From Actinomycetospora chiangmaiensis DSM 45062 (GTDB taxonomy: Bacteria; Actinomycetota; Actinomycetes; Mycobacteriales; Pseudonocardiaceae): a stretch of DNA of 64,000 nt. This document shows, piece by piece, positions 8,321 to 17,005 of this stretch (position 1 is the stretch's first letter; every line of letters starts with the position of its first letter). The DNA lies in NCBI RefSeq assembly GCF_000379625.1, contig NZ_KB903225.1:33291-97290 (forward strand). Direction: 5' to 3'. Position numbers and translations under genes: made by a program. A model generated the notes under the pieces. It was not told where the DNA came from. It saw nothing but the letters and a program-made list of their open reading frames with translations, and searched no databases.

Positions 8321-8566
8321 GTGAAGAACGACGCGGGTCGGGCAGCCCGGCCGATGACCGAACGCGACGACGCCCGGGTCCGCAAGGCCCTCCAGGGCAA
8401 GGACTTCCCGGCCGACCGGAACGAGCTGGTCGCCTACGCCACGGACCGCGACGTGGACGAGAAGACGCTCACCGCCCTCGCCGCGCTGCCCGACGGCACG
8501 TACGGCTCGATGGACGAGGTGCTGGACGCGGTGCCGCACCGGCCGGGGTCGGTCGCCGACCGCTGA
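8321..8566 (+). CDS. DUF2795 small protein
   Basis: A soluble protein of 81 residues (70 if it starts at ATG 8354). The core VRKALQGKDFPADRNELVAYATD and the later LPDGTYGSMDEVLDAV match DUF2795, a small helical family of unknown role common in actinobacteria and often near stress genes. AAAGGA at 8307 lies eight bases before GTG 8321, which favours the longer form. It is divergent from the MFS gene and followed by a dispersed hairpin repeat. Confidence 0.75.
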   Translation: MKNDAGRAARPMTERDDARVRKALQGKDFPADRNELVAYATDRDVDEKTLTALAALPDGTYGSMDEVLDAVPHRPGSVADR

Positions 8567-8575
8567 GCACCCTGT

Positions 8576-8631
8576 GGGTGCAAGCAATGCGTCACTGCTT
8601 GCACCCAGTGCCAGGAAATTCGGCATCGTCG
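8576..8631 (+). repeat. gene-end repeat, copy A (perfect hairpin)
   Basis: The left part is a perfect 11-bp inverted repeat, GGGTGCAAGCA / TGCTTGCACCC (8576-8586 and 8596-8606, 9-nt loop), followed by CAGTGCCAGGAAATTCGGCATCGTCG. Read in this orientation it matches the repeats downstream of the DPP IV gene and the Crp gene. It starts ten bases after the DUF2795 stop and may act as a terminator or 3'-end element. Confidence 0.75.
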
Positions 8632-8666
8632 GCGACGTTGTCGGGGGTCGCTGCTAGACCTGGGCC

Positions 8667-9110
8667 ATGACGACGTGGAGCGAGGTCGAGGCAGCGGCGC
8701 CCGAGCTGGCCGCCGCGGTGCGGGCGTGCTTCGACCGGGGCAAGCACAAGACGATGGCGACGCTGCGCGCGGACGGCTCACCGCGGATCAGCGGGATCGA
8801 GACCGAGTTCGCCGACGGCGCGCTGACGTTCGGCATGATGCCGGGCTCGGTGAAGCTCGCCGACGTGCGGCGCGACCCGCGGGTGGCGCTGCACTCCCCC
8901 TCGGTCGACCCGCCGGACGATCCGTCGGCGTGGGCCGGCGAGGCCAAGGTGTCCGGCCACGCCGTGCCCGGGGCGCCCATCGAGCAGGGGGCCTCGTTCG
9001 CGGTCGACGTCGCCGAGGTGGTGCTCACGCACCTGAACGAGGCGGGCGACCGGTTGGTCGTCGAGTCGTGGCGCCCGGGTGGTCAGGTCCGCCGGGTGGA
9101 GCGGACCTGA
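8667..9110 (+). CDS. pyridoxamine 5'-phosphate oxidase-fold protein
   Basis: A 147-residue split-barrel flavin/deazaflavin-binding protein. HKTMATLRADGSPRISGIETEF is the usual first strand pair, followed by SVKLADVRRDPRVALHSPS. Proteins of this PPOX class bind FMN or F420 and reduce or degrade small substrates; the cofactor cannot be determined here. Convergent with the ThDP-enzyme gene ten bases away. Confidence 0.75.
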   Translation: MTTWSEVEAAAPELAAAVRACFDRGKHKTMATLRADGSPRISGIETEFADGALTFGMMPGSVKLADVRRDPRVALHSPSVDPPDDPSAWAGEAKVSGHAVPGAPIEQGASFAVDVAEVVLTHLNEAGDRLVVESWRPGGQVRRVERT

Positions 9111-9120
9111 CCCGTGCGGC

Positions 9121-10782
9121 TCACCGCGCGATGAGCTGGCCCAGGCGCTTGGTCAGCTTGACGTTCTCCCGGTAGTCGACGGGCACGACGATCACCGACG
9201 GGCGGTCGCGCTGGTCGAACGCCTCCTTGAGCGCCGGGCGCAGCTCGTCAGCGCTCTCCAGCCGCCGCGCGTGGCAGCCGAGGCCCTCGGAGATCTTGAC
9301 CAGGTCCGGGGAGGGGAAGTCGGTGCCGAAGTGCCGGCCGAACTCGACCTCCTGCTTCCAGGAGATCAGGCCGTAGCCGTTGTCCTCCCACACGAGGTTG
9401 ACCGGGGCGACGCCGAGGCGCACCGCGGTCGCGAGCTCCGGACCGTTCATGAGGAAGCCGCCGTCACCGGAGATCGCGACCACCCGCAGGTCGGGGTGCA
9501 CCAGCGACGCCGACACCCCGCCCGGGACGGCGATACCCATCGAGCAGAACCCGTTGGAGATGATGCAGCTGTTGGGCGTGTACGTCGGGTAGTGCCGCGC
9601 GATCCACATCTTGTGGGCCCCGACGTCCGAGATCAGGATGTCCTCGTCGTCCATCTCGGCGCGCAGGTCGGCGAGGATGCGCTGCGGCTTCATCGGGAAG
9701 TCGCCGGTCTCGGCCTCCGACGACGCGCCGCCCTCGGTGATCTCCTCGGTGAGGTGCGCGCGGGCGCGGGCGTGGGCCTCGATGTCGGGGAAGCGGTGCT
9801 CCTCGGTCAGCCCCTCGTTGATCGCCCACAGCGTCGCCGCGATGTCACCGACGATCTCGACGGTCGGGCGGTAGGCGCCGTCGACCTCGGCCGGGTCGAA
9901 GTCGATGTGCAGCAGCCGCTTGGTGCGGCCGATGTTCCACCGCGACGGCGGCCACTCGACCATGTCGTAGCCGACGGCGATCACCAGGTCGGCGGCCTCG
10001 AAGACCTCGGTGACGTAGTCGCGGGACCCGAGGCCGACGGCGTAGAGGCTGCGCTCGTGGCGGTCGGAGAGCGCTCCCTTCCCCATGAACGTCATGCCGG
10101 CGTAGATGCCGGTCTCCTCGACGAACCGCTGCAGCTGGCGGCTCACCCGGGTGCGGACGCACCCCTGCCCGACCAGCAGCACCGGGCGCTCGGCGCGCGC
10201 GATGAGGTCGAGGGCGGCCTGGATCGACTTCCCGTCGGGGATCGGACGGCGAACCTTCTCCGGCGGGACGATCGGCGCGCTCTCGACCTCGTGCTTGGCG
10301 ATGTCCTCGGGCAGCTCGACGTGCGTGGCGCCCGGCTTCTCGGCGACCGCGAGCTTGAACGCCTTGCGGATCACCTCGGGGATCGTCGTCTCGTCCCGCA
10401 GCGAGGTGGTCCACTTCGTGATCGGCGTGAACATCTCGACCACGTTCATGGCCTGGTGCGACTCCTTGTGGAGCCGCGTCGTGGCGCCCTGCCCGGTGAT
10501 CGCGACGACCGGGGAGTTGTCCATGTTTGCGTTCGCGACGCCCGTCACCAGGTTCGACGCACCCGGCCCGAGGGTCGACAGGCACACGCCCGGCTGCCCG
10601 GAGAGCCGGCCGTAGACGTCGGCCATGAAGGCCGCGCCCGACTCGTGGTGGGTGGGGACGAAGCGGATGGCGGAGTCGCGCATCGACATGAGGAGGTCGG
10701 CGTTCTCCTCGCCGGGCACCCCGAAGATGTACTCGACACCCTCGGCCTCCAGACACCGCACGAACAGATCGCTCGCCCTCAC
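9121..10782 (-). CDS. acetolactate synthase-like ThDP enzyme
   Basis: A 553-residue ThDP-dependent enzyme. The N-terminal domain has FGVPGEENADLL, whose Glu activates ThDP, and LSTLGPGASNLVTGVANAN; the C-terminal domain has GDGGFLMNGPELATAVRLG, the ThDP-Mg site. The pattern fits catabolic acetolactate synthase (AlsS-like), which condenses two pyruvates. No regulatory small subunit, ilvC or alsD gene is adjacent, so it is probably not the biosynthetic IlvB. GTG 10782 follows GAAGGAG. Confidence 0.8.
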   Translation of the reverse strand: MRASDLFVRCLEAEGVEYIFGVPGEENADLLMSMRDSAIRFVPTHHESGAAFMADVYGRLSGQPGVCLSTLGPGASNLVTGVANANMDNSPVVAITGQGATTRLHKESHQAMNVVEMFTPITKWTTSLRDETTIPEVIRKAFKLAVAEKPGATHVELPEDIAKHEVESAPIVPPEKVRRPIPDGKSIQAALDLIARAERPVLLVGQGCVRTRVSRQLQRFVEETGIYAGMTFMGKGALSDRHERSLYAVGLGSRDYVTEVFEAADLVIAVGYDMVEWPPSRWNIGRTKRLLHIDFDPAEVDGAYRPTVEIVGDIAATLWAINEGLTEEHRFPDIEAHARARAHLTEEITEGGASSEAETGDFPMKPQRILADLRAEMDDEDILISDVGAHKMWIARHYPTYTPNSCIISNGFCSMGIAVPGGVSASLVHPDLRVVAISGDGGFLMNGPELATAVRLGVAPVNLVWEDNGYGLISWKQEVEFGRHFGTDFPSPDLVKISEGLGCHARRLESADELRPALKEAFDQRDRPSVIVVPVDYRENVKLTKRLGQLIAR

Positions 10783-10836
10783 GTCACGCTCCTTCGGTCG
10801 TCGACGCCCGGAGCTGTACCCGGTGTCGGGGTTCGC

Positions 10837-13800
10837 TCACCCACCCCCGTCGTCGCGGACCTCGAACCGGGTCAGGGCCAGGCCCGGCCCACCCGTCCAC
10901 GGCTCGAATCCGGCCTGGATGTTGGTGAGGAAGTCGGTCGCCTCCACCGAGCCCCGGGCCACGGCGTCCTGCACGAAGTCGGTGAGGGGCAGGTCGTCGG
11001 CGCTGTCGACGTAGCCCTGGCGGACGTAGGAGATGACGTTCACCCCGCCGTTCTGCCCCGTCCAGACGTCCCAGGTGGCGCCACCGAGGGTCGCGGTCCC
11101 CGACTGCTGCCCGATCGGCTTGATGCCGCCGGTCTCCTTCAGCCAGATCATGAGCTCGACGGCGTCGTTGTGGCCGTTCCTCCTCGGGGTGTGGTCCGCC
11201 CAGATGTCGTACGCCAGGTTGGACGTCGTGCCCGCCGGGATCTCGCCCGCGATGCTGGAGCTGATCGGACCGAGATCGCTGATCCGCCGCGGCAGCGTGG
11301 TGCCCTCGGTGCACGTGCCCATCCAGCACCCGGACATGATCGACGGGTAGGACGCCGGCGCGTCGTTCTTGTCGTGGACGCCGGAGTCGACGGTGAACCC
11401 CCGGGTGGTGGCCGTGATGCACTGTCCGTCCGCCGCGCCCCACTCGTTGTTCTGGACCAGGAACGCGCCGCCGGCGATCTCGGTGGACCCGAACGTGTCG
11501 CAGACCTGCTTCCCCCGGACGTTCGCCGTCTCGGCCGGCCGCGAGCTGGTCGGGGCGGCCGCCGGGGCCGCACCCGCCGTCCGCCGGGCGGAGGTCGAGA
11601 GGGCGGCGGGTCCGTCGCCACCGGCCCGGCTCGTCGTCCCGGCGGCGCCCGAACCGCCGCCCGAGCTGCCCGGCGCGCCGGCGAGCCCGGAGACGGCGGC
11701 GAGGTCGTCCCCGATCTTGAGGTCGTTGAGGAACAGGACGCTGACCTGGCCGATCGACTCGTCCCGGTAGATGCCGGTCTTGAGATAGGCGCTGCCCTTC
11801 ACGTTCGACTCGGGCGTGCGGTAGCCCGAGAGTGTCTGCTGCCCGTTGCAGTAGGCGTCGATCGTGCCGCCGAAGGTGATGCCGAGCTGGAAGGAGAACG
11901 CTCCGGGGCCGACGGGGCAGAAGTCCTTCTGGTTCCCGCCGTTGTTGGCCAGCCGCAGCTGCCCGTTCCCGACCTCGACCGCCAGCGGCGGGCTCCCCGT
12001 CCCCGGCTGCTTGAACTGCATGATGAGCTGCCACGTGCCCGTGTCGGTCGGGAAGCCCTGGTCGAAGAACCCGGAGTAGCCGACGAACGCCGTCTCGCCG
12101 TCCTGGAACTCGGGGATGTCGGGCTCGGCCTCGGTGCGCTTGCCCCCGCCGGGCATCTCGAACTTCACCGCCTCGCGGCCCGGCACATTCGGCGACGCGG
12201 CGTCCGACGGGTCCGTCGCGTTCTGGTTGTTCCACGGCGTCGACTTGAAGCCCGCCAGCCCCTCGGTGAGCGCGAAGTCGGCTCCGGTCGCGCGACCCGG
12301 CGTGCCCGCCCCGCCCGACGACGGGTCGTCCCCGACGCCCGTGCCCTCCCCGGGGTTCGCCGTACGCCGGGTCGTGGTGCTCCGCCCCGCGCCGTCGCCC
12401 GAGGAGCCGGCGCCCGGGGCACGGGTGGTGGTGGCGACTCGTCGGTCGCTCGCACCGGGTGCCCGCGTGGCGGTGACGCCGCCGGCCCCGCTGCCCGGGG
12501 CGCGGGTGGTGGTCACGCCGGTGTCCGCCGAGCCCGGCGCACGGGTCGTCGTCACACCGGGGTCCGCCGAGCCCGGCGCACGGGTCGTCGTCACACGGGG
12601 GTCCGCCGAGCCCGGCGCGCGGGTGGCGGTCACGCCGGCGTCGGCGCCGGGTGCACGAGTCGTCACGCCGGTCCCGGTGTCCGGCGTGCGCGTCGCGGTG
12701 ACATCGCCGGGCACGCGGATGGGAGTCTCCGTGACGCTCGGATCGCCGGGCGCCCCCGTCGCCGTCGTGGCCCCGGACTCCTCCTCGTACTCCGACCCGG
12801 GCGCGGGGGTCGCCGAGCCGACCGCCCCACCGGTCCCGGGGGTCGTCGGGACCGACGGCGTGGTGGTCGTGCTCGGCGCCGGGCCGGCGTCGGTCGGCAC
12901 CGCCGCCACCACCGTGCCGAGCGACGCGGCCGCCCACTGCGGGGCCGAGGTGCCCTGTGCGACGGGGAGTTGCGCGTAGGTGGCGTGGGTCGGCGAGGTC
13001 AGGGCCTGCTCGAGCGAGGCGTTGCCGGCGGTCGCCGGGCTGTCGCAGACCGGGTCGCCGGGCGCGCAGATCTGGATGGTCCGGGCGTCGAGGGTGCCGA
13101 ACCCGACGGCGCGCGGCGGGAGCACGCCCTGCCCGGTGGTGCCCTCGGGGACGGCGCGGGTGGCGGGGCTGCGGGCCGGGTCCCCGAACAGACCGACGGC
13201 GCGGACCAGCTCGACGGGGATGCGCGGCTCGAGGCCGGTGCCGATGCGCGACGCCAGGTCCCCCGCGACCTGAGCGCCTGCGGAATAGCCGAACAGCATG
13301 ATCGAGCCGGTGGGGCAGCCCTCGACGTGATCGCCCACGGCGTCGGACAGCGCGCCGACCGCCGCCGACTCGGCGGCGGCGTACGACCCGCCGGTCACGG
13401 GCGGCGGCACCGTGACCACCGAGACCTTCTCCCCGAACCGCTGCGCGAGCGGGTCGGTGACCGCCGTGAGCACGTCGGACCCGCCACCCGCCCCGCCGAC
13501 CGCGTAGAGCGTCACGGGACGGCAGGAGTCGGGGAGCGCCTGGGACGACGCCAGCGTGGCCACCCCAGTGCCGACGGCGCCGACCAGCACGGCGACCGCC
13601 ACCAGCGCGGCCGCGACCAGCGAGCCGAGCGGACGCCGCTCGCGGGCCGGCGCGACGACCGGACGCCAGTGGGACACGCGTACGGCGGGGGTCGGCGCGT
13701 CCACCCGGACCGGCGTTGGAGCTGCCGGACCCGGGGTGAGCGGACCCGTCGTCGGGAAGGCCTCGACAGGACCGGAGGGGCCCACCGCGAGCCGGGTGAC

Positions 13801-13983
13801 GCCACCGTCGACGAGGTCGACGCGCAGGACGCGACCGCGCCGCACCGCGTGTCGACGCGCGGCCTCGAGCGCCACCGCGCGGGGGTCACCGCCCGTGGGC
13901 ACGGGCAGGGGCCGCCCGTCGGCGAGCACCACCGCTCCGCCGAGGGTGCGCACCACCTCCAGCCGCACGTCCGCCGCGCCCAC
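10837..13983 (-). CDS. membrane-anchored cutinase / polysaccharide-lyase-like / GH12 fusion
   Basis: A 1048-residue modular protein. Residues 1-115 are a soluble N-terminal region of unknown type. One membrane helix spans about 119-145. Residues about 150-350 are a cutinase domain with Ser234 in GYSAG, Asp310 and His323. Residues 360-560 are a Pro/Thr-rich linker with TTTRAPGSAD repeats. Residues about 575-765 resemble the Polysacc_lyase (PF14099-type) jelly roll, with YLKTGIYRD. Residues about 826-1044 match glycoside hydrolase family 12, with YDIWADHTP, nucleophile Glu943 (ELMIWL) and acid/base Glu1027 (QAGFEPW). It probably attacks cutin or other esters and plant beta-glucan at the cell surface. 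GTG 13983 has no strong ribosome-binding site. Domain calls are by motif; the architecture is unusual. Confidence 0.8.
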   Translation of the reverse strand: MGAADVRLEVVRTLGGAVVLADGRPLPVPTGGDPRAVALEAARRHAVRRGRVLRVDLVDGGVTRLAVGPSGPVEAFPTTGPLTPGPAAPTPVRVDAPTPAVRVSHWRPVVAPARERRPLGSLVAAALVAVAVLVGAVGTGVATLASSQALPDSCRPVTLYAVGGAGGGSDVLTAVTDPLAQRFGEKVSVVTVPPPVTGGSYAAAESAAVGALSDAVGDHVEGCPTGSIMLFGYSAGAQVAGDLASRIGTGLEPRIPVELVRAVGLFGDPARSPATRAVPEGTTGQGVLPPRAVGFGTLDARTIQICAPGDPVCDSPATAGNASLEQALTSPTHATYAQLPVAQGTSAPQWAAASLGTVVAAVPTDAGPAPSTTTTPSVPTTPGTGGAVGSATPAPGSEYEEESGATTATGAPGDPSVTETPIRVPGDVTATRTPDTGTGVTTRAPGADAGVTATRAPGSADPRVTTTRAPGSADPGVTTTRAPGSADTGVTTTRAPGSGAGGVTATRAPGASDRRVATTTRAPGAGSSGDGAGRSTTTRRTANPGEGTGVGDDPSSGGAGTPGRATGADFALTEGLAGFKSTPWNNQNATDPSDAASPNVPGREAVKFEMPGGGKRTEAEPDIPEFQDGETAFVGYSGFFDQGFPTDTGTWQLIMQFKQPGTGSPPLAVEVGNGQLRLANNGGNQKDFCPVGPGAFSFQLGITFGGTIDAYCNGQQTLSGYRTPESNVKGSAYLKTGIYRDESIGQVSVLFLNDLKIGDDLAAVSGLAGAPGSSGGGSGAAGTTSRAGGDGPAALSTSARRTAGAAPAAAPTSSRPAETANVRGKQVCDTFGSTEIAGGAFLVQNNEWGAADGQCITATTRGFTVDSGVHDKNDAPASYPSIMSGCWMGTCTEGTTLPRRISDLGPISSSIAGEIPAGTTSNLAYDIWADHTPRRNGHNDAVELMIWLKETGGIKPIGQQSGTATLGGATWDVWTGQNGGVNVISYVRQGYVDSADDLPLTDFVQDAVARGSVEATDFLTNIQAGFEPWTGGPGLALTRFEVRDDGGG
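12523..12639 (-). repeat. 39-nt tandem repeat in the linker of the fusion enzyme
   Basis: Three head-to-tail copies of a 39-nt unit (12523-12561, 12562-12600, 12601-12639) encode the repeated 13-residue unit around TTTRAPGSAD. Copies one and two are nearly identical, which suggests recent slippage or recombination and possible length variation between strains. Confidence 0.8.
13742..13760. repeat. dispersed 14-19 bp word, copy 2 (inside cutinase fusion gene)
   Basis: Plus strand carries the full 19-mer GGACCCGTCGTCGGGAAGG. The gene is on the minus strand and reads the word as F-P-T-T-G-P, a different frame from copy 1. Confidence 0.85.
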
Positions 13984-14098
13984 CCGAGTCCTCCACCGTC
14001 CGCCGTGACCCCGAACCGGATCTCAGGGTCGGCGGCCGACGCGGCGCGTGGGTGCCGTTTGGAGAAAGTCGTGGGGCCGGTTCTGCCAGGGCGGCTCC

Positions 14099-14152
14099 AC
14101 GATGTGGCGTTCCTGCCACTAAATGACAGCAACGACGCTTTCCTGCCACTAG
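14099..14152 (-). repeat. gene-end repeat, copy B
   Basis: The minus strand reads tagtggcaggaaagcg...gctgtcatttagtggcaggaacgccacatcgtg, aligning with the other two copies. TAGTGGCAGGAA occurs twice within it. It begins on the last codon region of the DPP IV-type gene (stop at 14149). The rest of the 13984-14148 gap shows nothing recognisable. Confidence 0.65.
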
Positions 14153-16245
14153 GAGCGGAGCGACTCCTTGAGGAACGCCACCTGCAGGCGCAGCAGGTTC
14201 TCGGCGACGACCTCCTGCGGCGTCATGTGCGTGACCCCGGAGAGCGGCAGCACCTGGTGCGGGCGCCCGGCGGCGAGCAGCGCCGAGGACAGGCGCAGCG
14301 TGTGGGCGGCCACCACGTTGTCGTCGGCGAGGCCGTGGATGAGCAGCAGCGGGCGGTTCGGCGCGGTCGCGGTCGCGGGTCGCTCGCCGTCGGTGATGAT
14401 CGACGACCGCTCGTAGGCGTCCGGCCGGTCCCGGGGCGTCCCGAGGTAGCGCTCGGTGTAGTGGGTGTCGTAGAGCGCCCAGTCGGTGACGGGCGCCCCG
14501 GCGATCGCGGCGTGCACCGCGTCGGGTCGGCGCAGCACCGCGAGCGCGGCGAGGTACCCGCCGAACGACCAGCCCCGGATCGCCACCCGCGTGAGGTCGA
14601 GGTCCTCCACCTCACGCGCGGCGCCCTCGAGTGCGGCGAGCTGGTCGTCGAGCACGGGTGCGGCGAGGTCCCCGTCGACCGCCCGCTCGAACGCCGGCCC
14701 GCGCCCCGGGGTCCCGCGGCCGTCCGCGACGACGACCGCGAAGCCCCGGTCGGCGAACCACTGGCTCGTCAGGAAGGCACCCCGGGCGTCGAGGACGCGC
14801 TGGGCGTGCGGCCCGCCGTACGGGTCGAGCAGCACCGGGAGCTTCTCCGAGCCGGGGATGTGGTGGCGGGGCAGGAGCACGGCGGTCGCGAGCCCCCGCT
14901 CCCCCGCCGCGAACAGGTGCACCCGCGGCTCCAGGTTCGGCGACTCCGCGAACGAGCGGATCACCGCCGAGGACCCCGGGCCGCGCACCGTCGTCACCGA
15001 CCCGTCGTGCTCGAGCGAGGCCTGCGCGACGACGAGCGTCCCGCCTGCGAGCCGACCGGACGCCATGCCGCGCTCGGCGCTGACCACCGAGACACCCGCC
15101 TCGCGCGACCACACGGCCAGCACCGTCGAGGTCGGCGTCCCGGTCCGGGAGGCGGTGACCAGCACCGTCGCGCCGTCGACGCCCGCGACACCGCGCACCT
15201 GCCACTCCGGCCCGGTGACCGGCTCGCCGTCGACCACCAGCCGCCGCGCGTCGTCCGCGTCCGCGCAGGTGACCAGCGACCCGTCGTCGAGATGGGCGGG
15301 GACCCCGGGCACGAGGTCGACCCACGCCGGGTCCGTCTCGGTGACCACCACCTCCGCCGTTCCCGACGACGGGTCCACCCGGCGCAGCGTCACGGCCTTC
15401 TGGTCGCGGGTGGAGGTGGTGAGCAGCAGGTCGTGGGCGTCCCACGTGACGTCGGCGAGGTACTCGTCGGGCTGCGGGACGTCGACCCGGGACCCGTCGA
15501 GGCCGAGCAGGTGCAGCGTCACCGTCGCGTTCGTCGTCCCGGCGGCCGGGTAGCCGACGACGCCCGGCTCGCGGTCGGGGTTGGCGGGGTCGGCGATGTG
15601 CCAGCGGGTGACCGCGCTGTCGTCGACGCGGGCGACCGCGAGCGCGGAGCCGTCGGGCGCCCACCAGTACCCGCGGAAGCGGTTCATCTCCTCCGCGGCC
15701 ACGAACTCGGCGAGGCCGTAGGTGACGTGCTCGGCCTCGGGCGTCGCGAGGGTCCGCCCAGTGCCGTCGACGAGCACGTGCAGCGCCCCGCCCCGGACGA
15801 ACGCCACCGCGTCGCCGGCGGGCGATGGACGCGGGTCGACGACCGGGCCCTCGACGGGCAGCGGCTGCGGCGACGCACCGGGGTGCAGCGCGACGGTGAA
15901 CCCGCGCCCGGAGAGCACGAACGCCGCAAGGTCGACTCCCCGGTCCGTCGCGTAGTCCACGACACCGCCCGACTGTTCGCGCACCCGCTCGCGGCGCGCC
16001 TTCTCCTCCGGCGGCAGGTCCTCCTCGCCCGGCACGTCCAGCGCGAGCGGGTCGACGAGCAGGTGCTCCTCGCCGGTCGCGACGTCGAGCACCCACAGGC
16101 AGGTCACCGGGTCGTCCCCGCCGCGGCTGCGCAGGAAGACCACGCGCGACCCGTCGGGGGCGATCGTCACGCCGCGCGGGGCGCCGAGGGTGAAGCGCCG
16201 GGTCGCGGCCTGGCGGCGGGGGAAGGAATCGGCGGGTGCTGCCAC
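14149..16245 (-). CDS. prolyl oligopeptidase-family peptidase (S9B, DPP IV-like)
   Basis: A 698-residue serine peptidase expected to release N-terminal dipeptides from peptides. An N-terminal beta-propeller region of about 430 residues contains YGLAEFVAAEEMNRFRGYWW, the double-Glu motif that binds the substrate amino terminus in DPP IV enzymes. The C-terminal hydrolase domain has Ser560 in GWSFGGY, Asp641 in GLADDN and His673 in GVTHM. No signal peptide is seen, so it is probably cytoplasmic. GTG 16245 is the start. A copy of the dispersed word lies inside at 15360. Confidence 0.88.
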   Translation of the reverse strand: MAAPADSFPRRQAATRRFTLGAPRGVTIAPDGSRVVFLRSRGGDDPVTCLWVLDVATGEEHLLVDPLALDVPGEEDLPPEEKARRERVREQSGGVVDYATDRGVDLAAFVLSGRGFTVALHPGASPQPLPVEGPVVDPRPSPAGDAVAFVRGGALHVLVDGTGRTLATPEAEHVTYGLAEFVAAEEMNRFRGYWWAPDGSALAVARVDDSAVTRWHIADPANPDREPGVVGYPAAGTTNATVTLHLLGLDGSRVDVPQPDEYLADVTWDAHDLLLTTSTRDQKAVTLRRVDPSSGTAEVVVTETDPAWVDLVPGVPAHLDDGSLVTCADADDARRLVVDGEPVTGPEWQVRGVAGVDGATVLVTASRTGTPTSTVLAVWSREAGVSVVSAERGMASGRLAGGTLVVAQASLEHDGSVTTVRGPGSSAVIRSFAESPNLEPRVHLFAAGERGLATAVLLPRHHIPGSEKLPVLLDPYGGPHAQRVLDARGAFLTSQWFADRGFAVVVADGRGTPGRGPAFERAVDGDLAAPVLDDQLAALEGAAREVEDLDLTRVAIRGWSFGGYLAALAVLRRPDAVHAAIAGAPVTDWALYDTHYTERYLGTPRDRPDAYERSSIITDGERPATATAPNRPLLLIHGLADDNVVAAHTLRLSSALLAAGRPHQVLPLSGVTHMTPQEVVAENLLRLQVAFLKESLRS
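15360..15376. repeat. dispersed 14-19 bp word, copy 3 (inside DPP IV-type gene)
   Basis: Plus strand has TTCCCGACGACGGGTCC. The minus-strand gene reads it as D-P-S-S-G, a third reading frame compared with copies 1 and 2. Confidence 0.85.
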
Positions 16246-16251
16246 GGCGGG

Positions 16252-16929
16252 TCATCCTGCCTGGTCGACCTCCGCCAGGAGCGCCTCGATCGCGGTGACG
16301 AGCGCGTCCGGGCCGCCGCGGAGCACGTTGTGCGTGGCCGGGAGATCGGTGACGGTCCAGGCGGGATCGGTGCGCAGGCGGTCGGCGACGGCCGGGAACG
16401 GCGAGACCGCGGCCCACGCCGGGTCGGCGGCCAGCGCATAGTGCCGGACTCCGCAGTAGGCGCCGGTGAGACGGATCCGTTGCAGCAGCGACGCCACCGG
16501 GTGCGGCGTGGTGCGCGGGTCGAACTGGGGCATCGGGTCGACGCCGGTGCCCGACCGGCCCGCCGCCTCGACGTACCAGGCGCGCATCGCGTCGTCGACC
16601 GACGTCCAGCACGAGTCGCCGTCCTCCGGCGCGAACCCGTCCACCGACAGCAGCCCGACGACCTTCTCCGGCAGTGCATCCGCCACGCCGGCGACCACCA
16701 TCCCGCCGTAGCTGTGGCCGACGAGGACGACGGGCCCGTCAAGCGCGGCGACGGTCGCGACGACGTCCGCGACGTGCGCGGCGAGGGTCACGCCCGGCTC
16801 CTCGGCCCGCTCGCACAGGCCGGGGAGGGTCAGCGGGAGGGCCGCGCGGCCCCGCGCGCTCAGGGTCTCGACGACGGGTGCGTACCACCAGGCGCCGTGG
16901 CAGGCCCCGGGGATGAGGACGACGGTCAT
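16252..16929 (-). CDS. alpha/beta hydrolase
   Basis: A 225-residue esterase-type hydrolase. It begins MTVVLIPGACHGAWWY with the oxyanion region, has the nucleophile Ser73 in VLVGHSYGG and a late His in LPATHNVLRG. The pattern fits salicylate-esterase/hydroxynitrile-lyase-like small hydrolases. It is divergent from a LysR regulator with only 76 bp between them, which suggests that the regulator controls it. ATG 16929 is the natural start. It ends six bases before the DPP IV gene begins and may be cotranscribed with it. Confidence 0.8.
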   Translation of the reverse strand: MTVVLIPGACHGAWWYAPVVETLSARGRAALPLTLPGLCERAEEPGVTLAAHVADVVATVAALDGPVVLVGHSYGGMVVAGVADALPEKVVGLLSVDGFAPEDGDSCWTSVDDAMRAWYVEAAGRSGTGVDPMPQFDPRTTPHPVASLLQRIRLTGAYCGVRHYALAADPAWAAVSPFPAVADRLRTDPAWTVTDLPATHNVLRGGPDALVTAIEALLAEVDQAG

Positions 16930-16958
16930 GACGACGAGCCTCGGCGCCGGTCGGGCAG

Positions 16959-16971
16959 AAGTCCAAGACTT
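16959..16971. promoter_or_regulatory. 13-bp palindrome between LysR and hydrolase genes
   Basis: AAGTC-CAA-GACTT is a perfect 5-3-5 palindrome centred in the 76-bp divergent gap. It is a likely LysR-type operator controlling the hydrolase and the regulator itself; this is inferred from position and symmetry only. Confidence 0.55.
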
Positions 16972-17005
16972 GCTCGTGAGCCCGGTCAGAAGCAACGGTG
17001 ATGGT

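Noticed and set aside
5651..8626. A 991-codon minus-strand open frame
   Set aside because: It overlaps the acyl-CoA dehydrogenase in antisense and runs through the MFS gene in a different frame; composition is that of a GC shadow.
13984..14148. Small ORF reading DVAFLPLNDSNDAFLPLG
   Set aside because: This peptide arises from the dispersed intergenic repeat and appears in similar form at the other copies; no ribosome-binding site precedes it.
9079..17001. A 2640-codon open frame on the plus strand
   Set aside because: It is antisense to well-supported genes (ThDP enzyme, cutinase fusion, DPP IV) and is open only because high GC in third positions removes stop codons; its translation is Arg/Gly/Val-rich without domains.
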